Source: Bordetella ansorpii (lineage in GTDB: Bacteria > Pseudomonadota > Gammaproteobacteria > Burkholderiales > Burkholderiaceae_B). Taken from it: a stretch of DNA of 64,000 nt. The notes under the pieces were generated by a model. The model was given only the letters and a program-made list of their open reading frames with translations. It ran no database searches and was not told where the DNA came from. The translations under genes and the position numbers were made by a program. Positions 9,108-18,750 of this stretch are shown here, piece after piece. The stretch spans positions 543,654 through 607,653 of the forward strand of contig NZ_FKBS01000029.1 of the NCBI RefSeq assembly GCF_900078315.1, in the 5' to 3' direction. Numbering within the stretch: the stretch's first letter is position 1; each line of letters starts with the position of its first letter.

Positions 9108-10391
9108 TTAACCCTTGGAATTCAGTACATCCGCCAGTTGCGCCAGCGGCACCTGCTGCTGGGCGCCATCCTGATCGGCCTGGCGGAGGAATTTGACGCT
9201 GGCGGTCTGGTTGGCCACTTCGTCGCCGCCAAGGATAACCGCAACCCGGGCGCCGCTGGCATCCGCGCGCTTGAATTGGGCCTTGAAGCTGCTGGCGCCC
9301 GCGTGCACGATGACGTCCAGGCCGGCGTCGCGCAGGGTCTCGGAGACCTTGGCGGCCAGGCGCTGGGCTTGCTCGCCCTGGTGCACGATGTAGACCTCGC
9401 ATTCGGGGACGGGTTCAGCCGGCACGGTCTGTTCCCACAGGTCGAGCAGGCGCTCGACGCCGATGGCGAAGCCCACGGCGGGCGCGGGCTTGCCGCCCAG
9501 CAGCTCGACCAGGCCGTCGTAGCGGCCGCCGCCGCACACCGTGCCCTGGGAACCCAGGCGGTCGGTGACCCACTCGAACACGGTGGAGTTGTAGTAGTCG
9601 AGACCGCGCACCAGGCGCGGGTTCAGCCGGTATTCGATACCCGCGTCGGCCAGGCGCTGGCAGACGCCGTCGAAGTGCGCGCGCGACTCGTCGCCCAGGA
9701 AGTCGAACAGGCGCGGGGCGCTGTCGGCCATTTCCTGCATGGCGGGATTCTTGGTGTCCAGCACGCGCAGCGGATTGGTGTACAGGCGGCGCTTGCCGTC
9801 CTCGTCCAGGATGTCCTGGTGCTTTTCCAGGTGGGCGATGAGCGCGGCGCGGTGCTCGGCGCGCTCGGCGGGCAGGCCCAGCGAGTTCAGCTCCAGGCGC
9901 ACGTCGGTCAGGCCCAGGGTCTTCCAGAGGCGGCCCAGCATGACGATGAGCTCGGCATCGACATCCGGACCGGCGAAGCCCAGGGCCTCGACGTCGATCT
10001 GGTGGAACTGGCGGTAGCGGCCACGCTGCGGGCGCTCGTGGCGGAACACGGGACCGATGGAATAGACACGGTGCGGCCGGTCGTACAGCAGGTTGTGCTC
10101 GATGGTGGCGCGCACGATGCCGGCCGTCATTTCGGGGCGCAGCGTCAGCGAATCGCCATTGAGCGCATCCGTGAAGGTGTACATCTCTTTCTCGACGATG
10201 TCGGTGACTTCGCCGATGCCGCGCGTGAACAGGCGGGTGTTTTCCAGCACCGGGGTGCGCACGTTGCGGTAGCCGTAGCTGCGCAGCCAGTCTCGGACGA
10301 TGGCCTCGAATTGCTCCCAGCGGGCGCTGGCCCCGGGCAGCAGGTCGTTCATGCCGCGAATGGCGGTGACTTTCTGGAAGGCTTGCGTCAT
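9108..10391 (-). CDS. hisS: Histidyl-tRNA synthetase
   Basis: HisS (427 aa) is a class II synthetase charging tRNA-His. Motif 2 reads [20 protein letters not shown], and the HisRS-specific motifs are [13 protein letters not shown] and GGGRYDGL. The C-terminal anticodon-binding domain begins near [19 protein letters not shown]. The start [20 protein letters not shown] matches the family, and the longer frame reaching back towards ispG is rejected. It is embedded in the canonical ispG-hisS-yfgM-bamB-der order, 61 bp after ispG. Confidence 0.97.
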   Translation of the reverse strand: MTQAFQKVTAIRGMNDLLPGASARWEQFEAIVRDWLRSYGYRNVRTPVLENTRLFTRGIGEVTDIVEKEMYTFTDALNGDSLTLRPEMTAGIVRATIEHNLLYDRPHRVYSIGPVFRHERPQRGRYRQFHQIDVEALGFAGPDVDAELIVMLGRLWKTLGLTDVRLELNSLGLPAERAEHRAALIAHLEKHQDILDEDGKRRLYTNPLRVLDTKNPAMQEMADSAPRLFDFLGDESRAHFDGVCQRLADAGIEYRLNPRLVRGLDYYNSTVFEWVTDRLGSQGTVCGGGRYDGLVELLGGKPAPAVGFAIGVERLLDLWEQTVPAEPVPECEVYIVHQGEQAQRLAAKVSETLRDAGLDVIVHAGASSFKAQFKRADASGARVAVILGGDEVANQTASVKFLRQADQDGAQQQVPLAQLADVLNSKG

Positions 10392-10452
10392 CTGTGTCGC
10401 GCTGCCGGACGCCCGCATGCAACGGACGCGCCGGACAGCCAGTTCCTTTGTT

Positions 10453-11730
10453 CTAGTGGGCCGCCACGGCGCCGTAGCGGCGCGCGACGTAGTCTTCGAC
10501 GATGGCCTGGAACTCTTGGGCGATGTGGTCGCCCTTGAGCGTGACCGTGCGTTCGCCGTCGATGAAGACCGGCGCGGCCGGGACCTCTCCGGTACCGGGC
10601 AGGCTGATGCCGATGTCGGCATGGCGGCTTTCGCCGGGACCATTGACCACGCAGCCCATGACGGCCACGTTCATGGATTCGACGCCGGGATACTGGGCGC
10701 GCCAGACGGGCATCTGGCGGCGCAGGTACGACTGGATGCTGTCGGCCAGTTCCTGGAAGAAGGTGCTGCTGGTGCGGCCGCAGCCGGGACACGCCACCAC
10801 CATCGGGGTGAAGGCGCGCAGGCCCATCGTCTGCAGGATTTCCTGCGCGACGATGACTTCGCGGGCGCGGTCGCCGCCCGGCTCGGGCGTGAGCGAGATG
10901 CGGATGGTGTCGCCGATGCCTTCCTGCAGCAGCACGGCCAGCGCGGCGGTGGACGCCACGATGCCCTTGCTGCCCATGCCGGCCTCGGTCAGGCCCAGGT
11001 GCAGCGGGTAGTCGCAGCGCGCGGACAGGTCGCGGTAGACCGCGATGAGGTCCTGCACGTGGCTGACCTTGCAGGACAGGATGATCTTGTCGCCGGCCAG
11101 ACCGAGTTCCTCGGCGCGCCGGGCGTTGGAGATGGCCGACACCACCAGCGCGTCGCGCATGACGGCCTGGGCTTCCCAGGGCTGCGAACGGCGGCTGTTC
11201 TCGTCCATCTTGCGCGCCATCAGCTCGTGGTCGAGGCTGCCCCAGTTGACGCCGATGCGCACCGGCTTGTCGTGGCGGCAGGCGACTTCGATCATCTGCG
11301 CGAAATTGTCGTCGCGGCGCTTGCCGCCGCCCATGTTGCCCGGATTGATGCGGTACTTGGACAGCGCCTGCGCGCACTCGGGAAACTGCGTGAGCAGCTT
11401 GTGGCCGTTGTAGTGGAAGTCGCCCACCAGCGGCGCGGACACGCCCATGCGGTCGAGCTGCTCGCGGATGGCGGCGACCTCGCGCGCGGCCTCGGGCGTG
11501 TTGACCGTGATGCGCACGACCTCGGAACCCGCCTGGACCAGTTCCTTGACCTGGATGGCCGTGGCGATGGCATCGGCCGTATCGGTGTTGGTCATGGACT
11601 GCACCACCACCGGCGCGCCGCCGCCCACGGTGACCACGCGGTCGTTCCACTGCACCTTCACGGCGCGCGTGACGCGGCGCTTGCCCGCGCCGACGTCGGG
11701 CGGGGGCAGATCATCCTGGCTGGTGGTCAT
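10453..11730 (-). CDS. ispG: 4-hydroxy-3-methylbut-2-enyl diphosphate synthase (flavodoxin)
   Basis: IspG/GcpE (425 aa) is a [4Fe-4S] enzyme of the MEP isoprenoid pathway that converts MEcPP to HMBPP. The N-terminal TIM barrel opens with [18 protein letters not shown]. The C-terminal reductase domain has cluster-ligand motifs [16 protein letters not shown] and CVVNGPGE. I choose the ATG at 11730 ([14 protein letters not shown]) because AGGAG lies six bases upstream; an ATG five codons earlier has no such site. It lies between the rodZ-like gene and hisS. Confidence 0.96.
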   Translation of the reverse strand: MTTSQDDLPPPDVGAGKRRVTRAVKVQWNDRVVTVGGGAPVVVQSMTNTDTADAIATAIQVKELVQAGSEVVRITVNTPEAAREVAAIREQLDRMGVSAPLVGDFHYNGHKLLTQFPECAQALSKYRINPGNMGGGKRRDDNFAQMIEVACRHDKPVRIGVNWGSLDHELMARKMDENSRRSQPWEAQAVMRDALVVSAISNARRAEELGLAGDKIILSCKVSHVQDLIAVYRDLSARCDYPLHLGLTEAGMGSKGIVASTAALAVLLQEGIGDTIRISLTPEPGGDRAREVIVAQEILQTMGLRAFTPMVVACPGCGRTSSTFFQELADSIQSYLRRQMPVWRAQYPGVESMNVAVMGCVVNGPGESRHADIGISLPGTGEVPAAPVFIDGERTVTLKGDHIAQEFQAIVEDYVARRYGAVAAH

Positions 11731-11754
11731 GACGGACTCCTGCATCGTTGCGGC

Positions 11755-12258
11755 TTATTGGGTGATGACGTGCGCCAGCCACTGGAACGACAGCCACTCC
11801 TGCGGCAGCCAGCCTTGCCAGAAGGCATAGGCGACGGCGATGGCCACCACGGCCAGGATGGCGATGAGCCAGCCCCAGGAACTGGTGGGCGCGCGTTCGT
11901 CTTCGATGGACAGGCCCGCGCCCGTGCGCGGATGCACGCCATTGACCGGGGGCCGGCCCGGCGCGGCGGGCGGCGCCACGCCGTCGAGCGAGGCCGCGAT
12001 GACGTCGCCATCGGCGCCCAGCAGACGCGCATAGTTGCGGATGAGGCCACGCAGCGACACGCCGGTGGGCAGCGACTCCCAGCGTTCTTCCTCGAGGGCC
12101 TGCAATTGGCGCGGCGAGAACTTGATGCGCGTGGAGACGTCTTCGAGCGACCAGCCGCGCGCCGTGCGCAGCGCACGCAGCGCGCCCCCGACGGTGGGCG
12201 GTACATTGGCCGCCTGCGCCGGCGCTGCCGCCGGCGTAGGCACGGATTCCTGCGTCAT
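11755..12258 (-). CDS. Short RodZ-like HTH membrane protein
   Basis: This 167-aa protein has a RodZ-type cytoplasmic helix-turn-helix (about residues 26-90: [34 protein letters not shown]), a Pro-rich linker and one membrane segment ([21 protein letters not shown]). It ends about 16 residues after that. RodZ links MreB to the elongasome, but the periplasmic DUF4115 domain of full RodZ is absent. Position between rlmN and ispG matches rodZ in other proteobacteria, where pilF usually also sits; pilF is missing here. The start codon overlaps the rlmN stop by 4 bp. The short form could still bind MreB through the HTH. Confidence 0.85.
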   Translation of the reverse strand: MTQESVPTPAAAPAQAANVPPTVGGALRALRTARGWSLEDVSTRIKFSPRQLQALEEERWESLPTGVSLRGLIRNYARLLGADGDVIAASLDGVAPPAAPGRPPVNGVHPRTGAGLSIEDERAPTSSWGWLIAILAVVAIAVAYAFWQGWLPQEWLSFQWLAHVITQ

Positions 12259-13412
12259 GCGTTCACCTGTGCGATCGGAATGGTGCGTCCGGCGCGCGCG
12301 TTGCGTTCGGCCAGGCGGGTGCGGTCGCGCACCTCGCCGGCAAGCTGCCCGCAGGCCGCATCGATGTCGTCGCCGCGCGTCTTGCGCACCGTGGTGATGA
12401 TGCCCGCGTCCATCAGGCGCTGCGCGAACACCTTGACGCGCGCCGAGGGCGAACGCTTCAGGCCGGAGGCCGGGAACGGGTTGAACGGAATCAGGTTGAG
12501 CTTGCAGCGGACCTGGCGGGCCACGTCGATGAGCTCGCGGGCGTGCTGGTCGGTATCGTTGATGCCGTCCAGCATGCAGTATTCGAAAGTGATGAAATCG
12601 CGCGGCGCATGGGCGAGATAACGCTCGCACGCGTCGAGCAGCGACTTCAGGGGGTACTTGCGGTTCAGGGGCACCAGCTCGTCGCGCAGCGCGTCGTTGG
12701 GCGCGTGCAGCGACACGGCGAGCGCCACCGGACAGTCTTGCGACAGGCGGTCCATCATGGGCACGACGCCCGAGGTGGACACCGTGACGCGGCGGCGCGA
12801 CAGGCCATAGGCATTGTCGTCGAGCATCAGGCGCAGCGCCGGCAACAGTTGCTCGTAGTTGAGCAGGGGCTCGCCCATGCCCATCATCACGACGTTGCTG
12901 ACCACGCGGGTGTCGGTGTCGGCCGAAGCCTTGCTGCCCGCCAGGCGCGCCGTGCCGGCGTCGGCCTCGAGCACGCGCTTGGCCCACCACAGCTGGCCGA
13001 TGATCTCGGCGGTGCTGAGGTTGCGGTTGAAGCCCTGGTGGCCGGTGGAGCAGAAACGGCAGTTGACGGCGCAACCCGCCTGGCTGGACACGCACAGCGT
13101 GCCGCGATCGTCTTCGGGGATGAACACCGTTTCGATGGCGTTGCCCTGGCCCACGTCGAACAGCCACTTGCGGGTGCCGTCGGAGGACCGCTGCTCGGTG
13201 TTGACCGGCAGCGCCTCGATACGGCAGTGTTGCGACAGCTGGCCGCGGAATTCGCGGGCCAGGTCGGACATGGCGTCGAACGAATCGGCGCCGCGCTGGT
13301 GCATCCAGCGCTGCAACTGACGAGCGCGAAAAGGCTTGCCGCCCCACTGCCCGACCAGTTCGGACAGCGCCGCGGCATCCATGCCCAGCAGATTGATGCG
13401 TTCGGATTCCAT
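12255..13412 (-). CDS. rlmN: 23S rRNA/tRNA adenine C2-methyltransferase RlmN
   Basis: RlmN (385 aa) is a radical-SAM enzyme making 2-methyladenosine at A2503 of 23S rRNA and A37 of some tRNAs. The radical-SAM motif is [11 protein letters not shown], followed by GMGEPLLNY. The C-terminal cysteine that carries the methyl intermediate is in [13 protein letters not shown] start at [12 protein letters not shown], the conserved beginning. An ATG ten codons earlier (13442) is possible because neither has a clear ribosome-binding site. It follows ndk and overlaps the RodZ-like gene by 4 bp. Confidence 0.95.
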   Translation of the reverse strand: MESERINLLGMDAAALSELVGQWGGKPFRARQLQRWMHQRGADSFDAMSDLAREFRGQLSQHCRIEALPVNTEQRSSDGTRKWLFDVGQGNAIETVFIPEDDRGTLCVSSQAGCAVNCRFCSTGHQGFNRNLSTAEIIGQLWWAKRVLEADAGTARLAGSKASADTDTRVVSNVVMMGMGEPLLNYEQLLPALRLMLDDNAYGLSRRRVTVSTSGVVPMMDRLSQDCPVALAVSLHAPNDALRDELVPLNRKYPLKSLLDACERYLAHAPRDFITFEYCMLDGINDTDQHARELIDVARQVRCKLNLIPFNPFPASGLKRSPSARVKVFAQRLMDAGIITTVRKTRGDDIDAACGQLAGEVRDRTRLAERNARAGRTIPIAQVNA

Positions 13413-13459
13413 GTCTTGCAGTGTCTTGCTGAGCGGCCCCATGACGGAGCCGCGAGAAA

Positions 13460-13885
13460 TCAACGGCTGTGGATGTTGATTTCGGGGAAGAAGAAGGCGA
13501 TTTCGACAGCGGCCGTTTCCGGAGCGTCGGAGCCGTGGACGGCGTTGGCGTCGATGCTGTCGGCGAAGTCGGCGCGGATGGTGCCCTTCTCGGCCTTCTT
13601 GGGATCGGTGGCGCCCATCAGGTCGCGGTTCTTCTGGATGGCGTCGGCGCCTTCCAGGACCTGCACGAACACGGGGCCGGAGACCATGAAGTCGACCAGG
13701 TCCTTGAAGAACGGGCGGGCGGCGTGCACGGCGTAGAAGCGCTCGGCATCGGCGCGCGACAGTTGCGTCAGACGGGCGGCGATGACCTTCAGGCCGGCTT
13801 CTTCGAAGCGGCTGACGATCTGGCCGATGACGTTCTTGGCGACGGCGTCGGGCTTGATGATCGAGAGGGTGCGTTGGTTGGACAT
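13460..13885 (-). CDS. ndk: Nucleoside diphosphate kinase
   Basis: Ndk (141 aa) equilibrates nucleoside di- and triphosphates by a phospho-histidine intermediate. The family start [18 protein letters not shown] is used, preceded by CCGGAG. The active-site histidine is His117 in NAVHGSDA, the same number as in E. coli. Length is standard. It heads the minus-strand ndk-rlmN-rodZ-ispG-hisS block and is divergent from valS. Confidence 0.98.
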   Translation of the reverse strand: MSNQRTLSIIKPDAVAKNVIGQIVSRFEEAGLKVIAARLTQLSRADAERFYAVHAARPFFKDLVDFMVSGPVFVQVLEGADAIQKNRDLMGATDPKKAEKGTIRADFADSIDANAVHGSDAPETAAVEIAFFFPEINIHSR

Positions 13886-13977
13886 GAGTACTCCGGAAAG
13901 CTCGGGGGTTTTTTGGGTTTTCTGCGCGTTTTCTGTAAAGAAAACAGATACTTCGAACTGGTTTACAGTAACCCGGC

Positions 13978-13985
13978 ATTCTAGC
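13978..13985 (-). promoter_or_regulatory. Candidate extended -10 promoter for ndk
   Basis: Minus-strand TGCTAGAAT gives an extended -10 (TG, one base, then TAGAAT at 13978-13983) 92 bp upstream of the ndk ATG. I see no good -35 at 17-18 bp, which extended -10 promoters tolerate. The leader also contains a small inverted repeat, gttttc-tgtaaa-gaaaac, near 13929-13946. Confidence 0.35.
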
Positions 13986-14073
13986 ACGCCGAAAAGAACC
14001 TATTTACATCTTAAAATCGACGGTTTGGCTGGCCATCCCCCTGGCCGAGCCCCCTGTATTGCCGGAACCCGTA

Positions 14074-16980
14074 ATGACCCAAGCTGCCGATCGCCCCGAG
14101 ACCCCCGACGCCGGGACCGCCTCCATCGAGACACCGGAACTGTCCAAGAGTTTCGAACCCTCCGACATCGAATCCCGCTGGTACGCCGAATGGGCGCGCC
14201 GCGGCTACTTCGAGGGTGGCCGGCACGTAGAAACAGGGACCGACCCCAAACCCTACGTCATCCAGTTCCCGCCGCCCAACGTCACGGGCACCCTGCACAT
14301 GGGCCACGCGTTCAACCAGACCATCATGGACGGCCTGGTGCGCTATCACCGCATGCGCGGCGACGACACGGTGTTCGTGCCCGGCACGGACCACGCCGGC
14401 ATCGCCACGCAGATCGTGGTCGAGCGCCAGCTCGACGCCCAGAAGGTGTCGCGCCACGACCTGGGCCGCGAGAAGTTCGTGGAGAAGGTCTGGGAATGGA
14501 AGGGCCAGTCGGGCAGCACCATCACCAGCCAGGTGCGCCGTCTGGGCGCCTCGGCCGACTGGGCCCGCGAATACTTCACCATGGACGAGCGCATGTCGCG
14601 CGGCGTGGTCGAGACCTTCGTGCGCCTGTACAAGCAGGGCCTGATCTATCGGGGCAAGCGCCTGGTGAACTGGGACCCCAAGCTGCTGACGGCCGTGTCC
14701 GACCTGGAAGTGCAGTCGGAAGAGACCGACGGCCACATGTGGCACATCCTCTACCCCTTCGTCGACGGCCCGCAGACCATCACCGACAAGGAAGGCAACA
14801 CGGTCACGCTGCGCGGCATGACCATCGCCACCACGCGGCCCGAGACCATGCTGGCCGACGGCGCGCTGTGCGTGCACCCCGATGATCCGCGCTACAAGCA
14901 CCTGGTCGGCAAGCAGGTCGAACTGCCGCTGTGCGACCGCAACATCCCGATCATCGCCGACGATTTCGTCGATCCCGAATTCGGCACGGGCTGCGTCAAG
15001 ATCACCGGCGCGCATGACTTCAACGACTATGCCTGCGCGCAGCGCCACAATCTGCCGCTGATCGTGATCTTCACGCTGGACGCGCACATCAACGAGAACG
15101 GCCCCGCCCAGTTCCAGGGCATGGACCGCTACGTGGCCCGCGAGGCCGTGGTGGCCGAGCTGCAGCAGAAGGACTACCTGGTCAAGGTCGAGGCGCACAA
15201 GATGATGCAGCCGCGTGGCGACCGCACAGGCGTCGTGCTCGAACCCATGCTGACGGACCAGTGGTTCGTGGCCATGAGCAAGCCCGCGCCCGAAGGCACG
15301 CGCAATCCCGGCAAGAGCATCACGCAGGTCGCGCTGGACGCCGTGGCCGACGGCCGCGTGCAGTTCTTCCCCGAAAACTGGACCACCATCTACAACCAGT
15401 GGCTGGAAAACATCCAGGACTGGTGCATCTCGCGCCAACTGTGGTGGGGCCACCAGATCCCGGCGTGGTACGGCCCGAACGGCGAAGTGTTCGTCGGCTA
15501 CGACGAGGCCGACGCGCAGGCGCAGGCACGCGCCGCCGGTGTCGACGGCCCCCTGACGCGCGACGCCGACGTGCTCGACACGTGGTTCTCGTCGGCGCTG
15601 GTGCCCTTCACCACCATGGGCTGGCCGCAAGACACCGCCGACCTGCGCCGCTACCTGCCCTCCAGCGTGCTGGTCACGGGCTTCGACATCATCTTCTTCT
15701 GGGTGGCGCGCATGGTCATGATGACCCTGCACATGACGGGCGAGATCCCCTTCAAGCACGTCTACGTGCACGGCCTGATCCGCGACGCGGAAGGCCAGAA
15801 GATGAGCAAGTCCAAGGGCAACACGCTCGACCCCGTCGACCTGATCGACGGCATCGACCTGGAAGGCCTGGTTAAAAAGCGCACCTTCGGCCTGATGAAT
15901 CCCAAGCAGGCCGGCAGTATCGAGAAGGCGACGCGCCGCCAGTTTCCGGACGGCATTCCCGCGTTCGGCACCGACGCGCTGCGCTTCACCATGGCCGCCT
16001 ACGCCACGCTGGGCCGCAACATCAACTTCGACCTGAAGCGCTGCGAGGGCTACCGCAACTTCTGCAACAAGCTGTGGAACGCCACGCGCTTCGTGCTGAT
16101 GAACACCGAGGGCCATGACCTGGCGACGGGCGGGCAAGGCGAAACGTCCTTCGCCGACCGCTGGATCATCAGCGCGCTGCAGGGCCTGGAAGCCGACGTC
16201 TCCAAGGGCTACGCCGACTACCGCTTCGACAACATCGCCAACGCGCTGTACCGCTTCGTGTGGGACGAGTACTGCGACTGGTACCTGGAATTGGCCAAGG
16301 TGCAGATCCAGTCGGGCACGCCCGCCCAGCAGTTGGGCACGCGCCGCACGCTGATCCGCGTGCTGGAAGCGGTGTTGCGCCTGGCGCACCCGGTCATTCC
16401 GTTCATCACGGAAGAGCTGTGGCAGAAGGTCTCGGTGGTGGCCGGCAAGCGCGCGGTGGGCGAGGTTGCCAGCGTCAGCGTGCAGCCCTACCCCGTGCCC
16501 AATCCCGAGGCGATCGACACGGCGGCGGAAGCCGAGGTGGCCGAGCTGAAGCTGCAGATCGAGGCCGTGCGCGCGCTGCGCGGCGAGATGAACCTGTCGC
16601 CTGCCCAGCGCGTGCCGCTGGTGGCCGAGGGCGATGCCGCCACGCTGACCCGCAACGGCCCCTACCTGGCCGCGCTGGCCAAGCTGAGCCAGGTGGACGT
16701 GGTGTCCGTGCTGCCGGACGCCGGCGCGCCGGTGCAGGTGGTGGGCCAGTCGCGCCTGATGCTGCACGTCGAGGTCGACGTGGCCGCCGAACGCGTGCGC
16801 CTGGACAAGGAAATCGCCCGCCTGGATGGTGAGATCGCCAAGGCAAATGGCAAGCTCTCGAACGCCAGCTTCGTCGAGCGCGCGCCCGCCGCGGTGGTCG
16901 AGCAGGAAAAGGGCCGCCTGGCCCAGTTCGAGGAAACGCTGGCCAAGGTGCGGCAGCAACGCGGCAAGCTGGGTGACTGA
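14074..16980 (+). CDS. valS: Valyl-tRNA synthetase
   Basis: ValS (968 aa) is a class I synthetase charging tRNA-Val, with editing of misacylated threonine. The HIGH-type motif is [16 protein letters not shown] and the KMSKS motif is [14 protein letters not shown]. The long CP1 editing insertion lies between them. A C-terminal coiled coil follows ([26 protein letters not shown] ending near [10 protein letters not shown]). I start at the ATG ([12 protein letters not shown]) with GGAA upstream, not the TTG five codons before. A terminator formed by an IS remnant lies just downstream. Confidence 0.97.
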   Translation: MTQAADRPETPDAGTASIETPELSKSFEPSDIESRWYAEWARRGYFEGGRHVETGTDPKPYVIQFPPPNVTGTLHMGHAFNQTIMDGLVRYHRMRGDDTVFVPGTDHAGIATQIVVERQLDAQKVSRHDLGREKFVEKVWEWKGQSGSTITSQVRRLGASADWAREYFTMDERMSRGVVETFVRLYKQGLIYRGKRLVNWDPKLLTAVSDLEVQSEETDGHMWHILYPFVDGPQTITDKEGNTVTLRGMTIATTRPETMLADGALCVHPDDPRYKHLVGKQVELPLCDRNIPIIADDFVDPEFGTGCVKITGAHDFNDYACAQRHNLPLIVIFTLDAHINENGPAQFQGMDRYVAREAVVAELQQKDYLVKVEAHKMMQPRGDRTGVVLEPMLTDQWFVAMSKPAPEGTRNPGKSITQVALDAVADGRVQFFPENWTTIYNQWLENIQDWCISRQLWWGHQIPAWYGPNGEVFVGYDEADAQAQARAAGVDGPLTRDADVLDTWFSSALVPFTTMGWPQDTADLRRYLPSSVLVTGFDIIFFWVARMVMMTLHMTGEIPFKHVYVHGLIRDAEGQKMSKSKGNTLDPVDLIDGIDLEGLVKKRTFGLMNPKQAGSIEKATRRQFPDGIPAFGTDALRFTMAAYATLGRNINFDLKRCEGYRNFCNKLWNATRFVLMNTEGHDLATGGQGETSFADRWIISALQGLEADVSKGYADYRFDNIANALYRFVWDEYCDWYLELAKVQIQSGTPAQQLGTRRTLIRVLEAVLRLAHPVIPFITEELWQKVSVVAGKRAVGEVASVSVQPYPVPNPEAIDTAAEAEVAELKLQIEAVRALRGEMNLSPAQRVPLVAEGDAATLTRNGPYLAALAKLSQVDVVSVLPDAGAPVQVVGQSRLMLHVEVDVAAERVRLDKEIARLDGEIAKANGKLSNASFVERAPAAVVEQEKGRLAQFEETLAKVRQQRGKLGD

Positions 16981-17023
16981 GCCTGGCATTACCCGTGAAA
17001 AACCGCCCGCCGGCATGAACTGA

Positions 17024-17064
17024 CCCCTGAAAGCTGGACATTGGTCCGACCTTCAGGGGTTTTT
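17024..17064 (+). terminator. Terminator of valS formed by the IS left end
   Basis: CCCCTGAA (17024-17031) pairs with TTCAGGGG (17052-17059), with a possible inner ggac/gtcc pairing, and TTTTT follows at 17060-17064. It lies 44 bp after the valS stop and entirely inside the IS remnant. Confidence 0.7.
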
Positions 17065-17066
17065 AC

Positions 17067-17141
17067 ATGGCGAAGTACGACGAGCGTTTCAAGCTCAAGG
17101 TAGCGAAGCGGTATTTATCGGGCAAAGATGCGCCCGGGTAA
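17067..17141 (+). pseudogene. Truncated IS3-family transposase OrfA fragment
   Basis: This is a 24-codon open frame. The first 21 residues, starting MAKYDERFKLKVAKRYL, match the usual start of an IS3-family OrfA, a helix-turn-helix DNA-binding protein. The last residues (Ala-Pro-Gly) come from the deletion junction. The rest of OrfA and all of OrfB, with its DDE catalytic core, are absent, so it cannot transpose. Confidence 0.7.
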
Positions 17142-17156
17142 AACGGGGCCAGTTGG

Positions 17157-17915
17157 TCAGAACGCGTAGATGACGCCCACCGCGCCATAGACGCTGGTCT
17201 TGCGCTCGACCAGGGGGCTGTCCTTGGCGTCGCCCAGCAGCGTGCGTACGCCGGCCGTGCTCATGACGCTCCAGTTGCCGCTGACGTTGTGGATCCAGGT
17301 GGCGGACAGCGACGCGTTACGAAAGCCCGAGCCGGCGTCATACGCACTGAGGTGGCCGTTGCTGCGCGCGGCCTGGCGCTGCGATACGCCGAACCAGGTC
17401 TGCATGGCGTCGTCGTTGGACCAGACCGTGCTGACGCCCAGGCTCAGGCGGTCGCGCTGGGTCTGCACCAGGGCGTAGGACGCGCTCAGTTCCAGCGAGC
17501 CGCCGTAGCCGCTCTTGGCCGCCTGGGCATAGGCCGCGCCCAGCTTGAAGCGGCCCGGCGTCCATTCGGCGAAGCCGCCATAGGTGGCATGGGTGTCGAT
17601 GTCGCCCATGCCGTGCAGCCGGTCGGCATCGTCTTCGTCACGGCCCATGTTCAGGCCCACGAACGCGCCGATGGTGACGTCCGGCAGCGCCTTCATCTTC
17701 AGGCCCAGCGAGGGCATGCCGCCGCGCGGCGAGATGAAGAACGGGCCGTTCTCGTAATTGACCAGCGGCACCGGCCGGACGCGGTATTCGTCCGACCCCT
17801 CGTAGCGCGGCACGACGGCCGCGCCGATACCGATAAAGTTCTGTTGCGCATACGCTTGCGGCAGCGCCGCGCCCGCGAGCAGCAGGCCGGCCAGGGCCGG
17901 CAAACGTCGTTTCAT
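17157..17915 (-). CDS. MipA/OmpV-family outer-membrane protein
   Basis: This 252-aa protein has a Sec signal peptide (MKRRLPALAGLLLAGAALPQAYAQ) and a beta-barrel pattern of alternating residues, and it ends in phenylalanine (VGVIYAF), a BAM-recognition feature. Sequence elements such as GIGAAVVPRYEGSDEYRVRPVPLVNYENG are typical of MipA/OmpV. MipA scaffolds murein synthases in E. coli, while many homologues are of unknown role. It is divergent from a two-component system, which often regulates such genes. Its stop codon abuts the IS remnant, but the C-terminus looks complete. Confidence 0.88.
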   Translation of the reverse strand: MKRRLPALAGLLLAGAALPQAYAQQNFIGIGAAVVPRYEGSDEYRVRPVPLVNYENGPFFISPRGGMPSLGLKMKALPDVTIGAFVGLNMGRDEDDADRLHGMGDIDTHATYGGFAEWTPGRFKLGAAYAQAAKSGYGGSLELSASYALVQTQRDRLSLGVSTVWSNDDAMQTWFGVSQRQAARSNGHLSAYDAGSGFRNASLSATWIHNVSGNWSVMSTAGVRTLLGDAKDSPLVERKTSVYGAVGVIYAF

Positions 17916-17985
17916 GGCATTTCCCCGTAATATCCGGCAAAACCACCCCGTGTGGCGCCCGATCCCGCAGATTCTGGGGCCACGG

Positions 17986-18002
17986 CTTTAAATTCTTTTT
18001 AA
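17986..18002. promoter_or_regulatory. PmrA/QseB-like direct repeat in the mipA-regulator intergenic region
   Basis: CTTTAA (17986-17991) and TTTTAA (17997-18002) lie one helical turn (11 bp) apart in an otherwise GC-rich 166-bp divergent region. This spacing is typical of OmpR/PmrA-type response-regulator boxes. Assignment to the adjacent regulator is inference. Confidence 0.3.
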
Positions 18003-18081
18003 CTGCCGGGCCTCACACTGCGGCCTGGACGCACCGCATGGACGGTGTCATGCAATCATCATTTACGGAACCCGATCGACG

Positions 18082-18750
18082 ATGCAGATCCTGCTGGTGG
18101 AAGACGACCCCATGCTTGGCGAGGCCATGCAGGCCGGCCTGGCGCGCGGGCTGTCGGCCGAGGTGGACTGGGTGCGCGACGCGGCCGCGGCGCGCGTGGC
18201 GCTGATCGATCACCGTTATCGCGCGGTGCTGCTGGACGTCGGCCTGCCCGGCGAATCCGGCCTGACGGTGCTGCACGCGCTGCGCTGCGCCTACGACACC
18301 ACGCCCGTGCTGCTGGTGACGGCGCGCGACCAGCTCAGCGACCGCATCCGCGGCCTGGACGCCGGCGCGGACGACTACGTGATCAAGCCCTTCCAGCTCG
18401 AAGAGCTGCTGGCCCGGCTGCGCGCGGTGATCCGCCGCAGCAGCAACCAGGTGTCGCCGCTGCTGCGCCACGGCGACGTCGTCGTCGATCCGGCGGCGCG
18501 CGTGGTGCGCCGTGGCGAGACGCCCGTGTCGCTCAGCGCCAACGAGTACCGCACGCTGCTGGCCCTGCTGGAGCGCCGCGGCCGCGCCGTCACGCGCGAG
18601 CAGCTGGAAGACGCGGTGTACGGCGGGCACGGCACCATCGAAAGCAATACGGTGGCGGTATACGTGCACCAGTTGCGGCGCAAGCTGGGCGACGGGCTGA
18701 TCGAGACCGTGCACGGCTATGGCTACCGGATTCCCGAGGACGGGGCATGA
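18082..18750 (+). CDS. OmpR-family response regulator (QseB/PmrA-like)
   Basis: This is a 222-aa two-domain regulator. The receiver domain has the acidic pair E7/D8-D9, phospho-acceptor Asp52 in VLLDVGLPG, Thr80 and Lys102 in VIKPF. A winged-helix OmpR DNA-binding domain follows (about residues 125-218: SANEYRTLLALLERRGRAVTREQL through VHGYGYRIPE). The stop codon overlaps the kinase start (ATGA). It probably controls itself and the divergent MipA-like gene. The inducing signal is not evident. Confidence 0.94.
   Translation: MQILLVEDDPMLGEAMQAGLARGLSAEVDWVRDAAAARVALIDHRYRAVLLDVGLPGESGLTVLHALRCAYDTTPVLLVTARDQLSDRIRGLDAGADDYVIKPFQLEELLARLRAVIRRSSNQVSPLLRHGDVVVDPAARVVRRGETPVSLSANEYRTLLALLERRGRAVTREQLEDAVYGGHGTIESNTVAVYVHQLRRKLGDGLIETVHGYGYRIPEDGA

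Larger units (their letters stand above)
17016..17156 (+). mobile_element. Internally deleted IS3-family element remnant
   Basis: The left end starts with TGAACTGACCCCTGAAAGC, followed by a leader and an ATG opening MAKYDERFKLKVAKRYLSGK, the N-terminus of an IS3-family OrfA. After about 21 transposase codons the match stops. The stretch at 17145-17154 (ggggccagtt) is an imperfect inverted copy of the left tip, so it may be the right end. This would make the unit a deletion derivative of about 140 bp. I see no clear target duplication. The right tip abuts the stop codon of the MipA-like gene. Confidence 0.75.

Noticed and set aside
13378-13442. Alternative rlmN start at 13442
   Set aside because: It is possible but the family N-terminus begins at 13412; neither has a clear ribosome-binding site.
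14011-17016. 1001-codon minus-strand open frame opposite valS
   Set aside because: It is the antisense shadow of valS and has low-complexity His/Gly/Ala composition.
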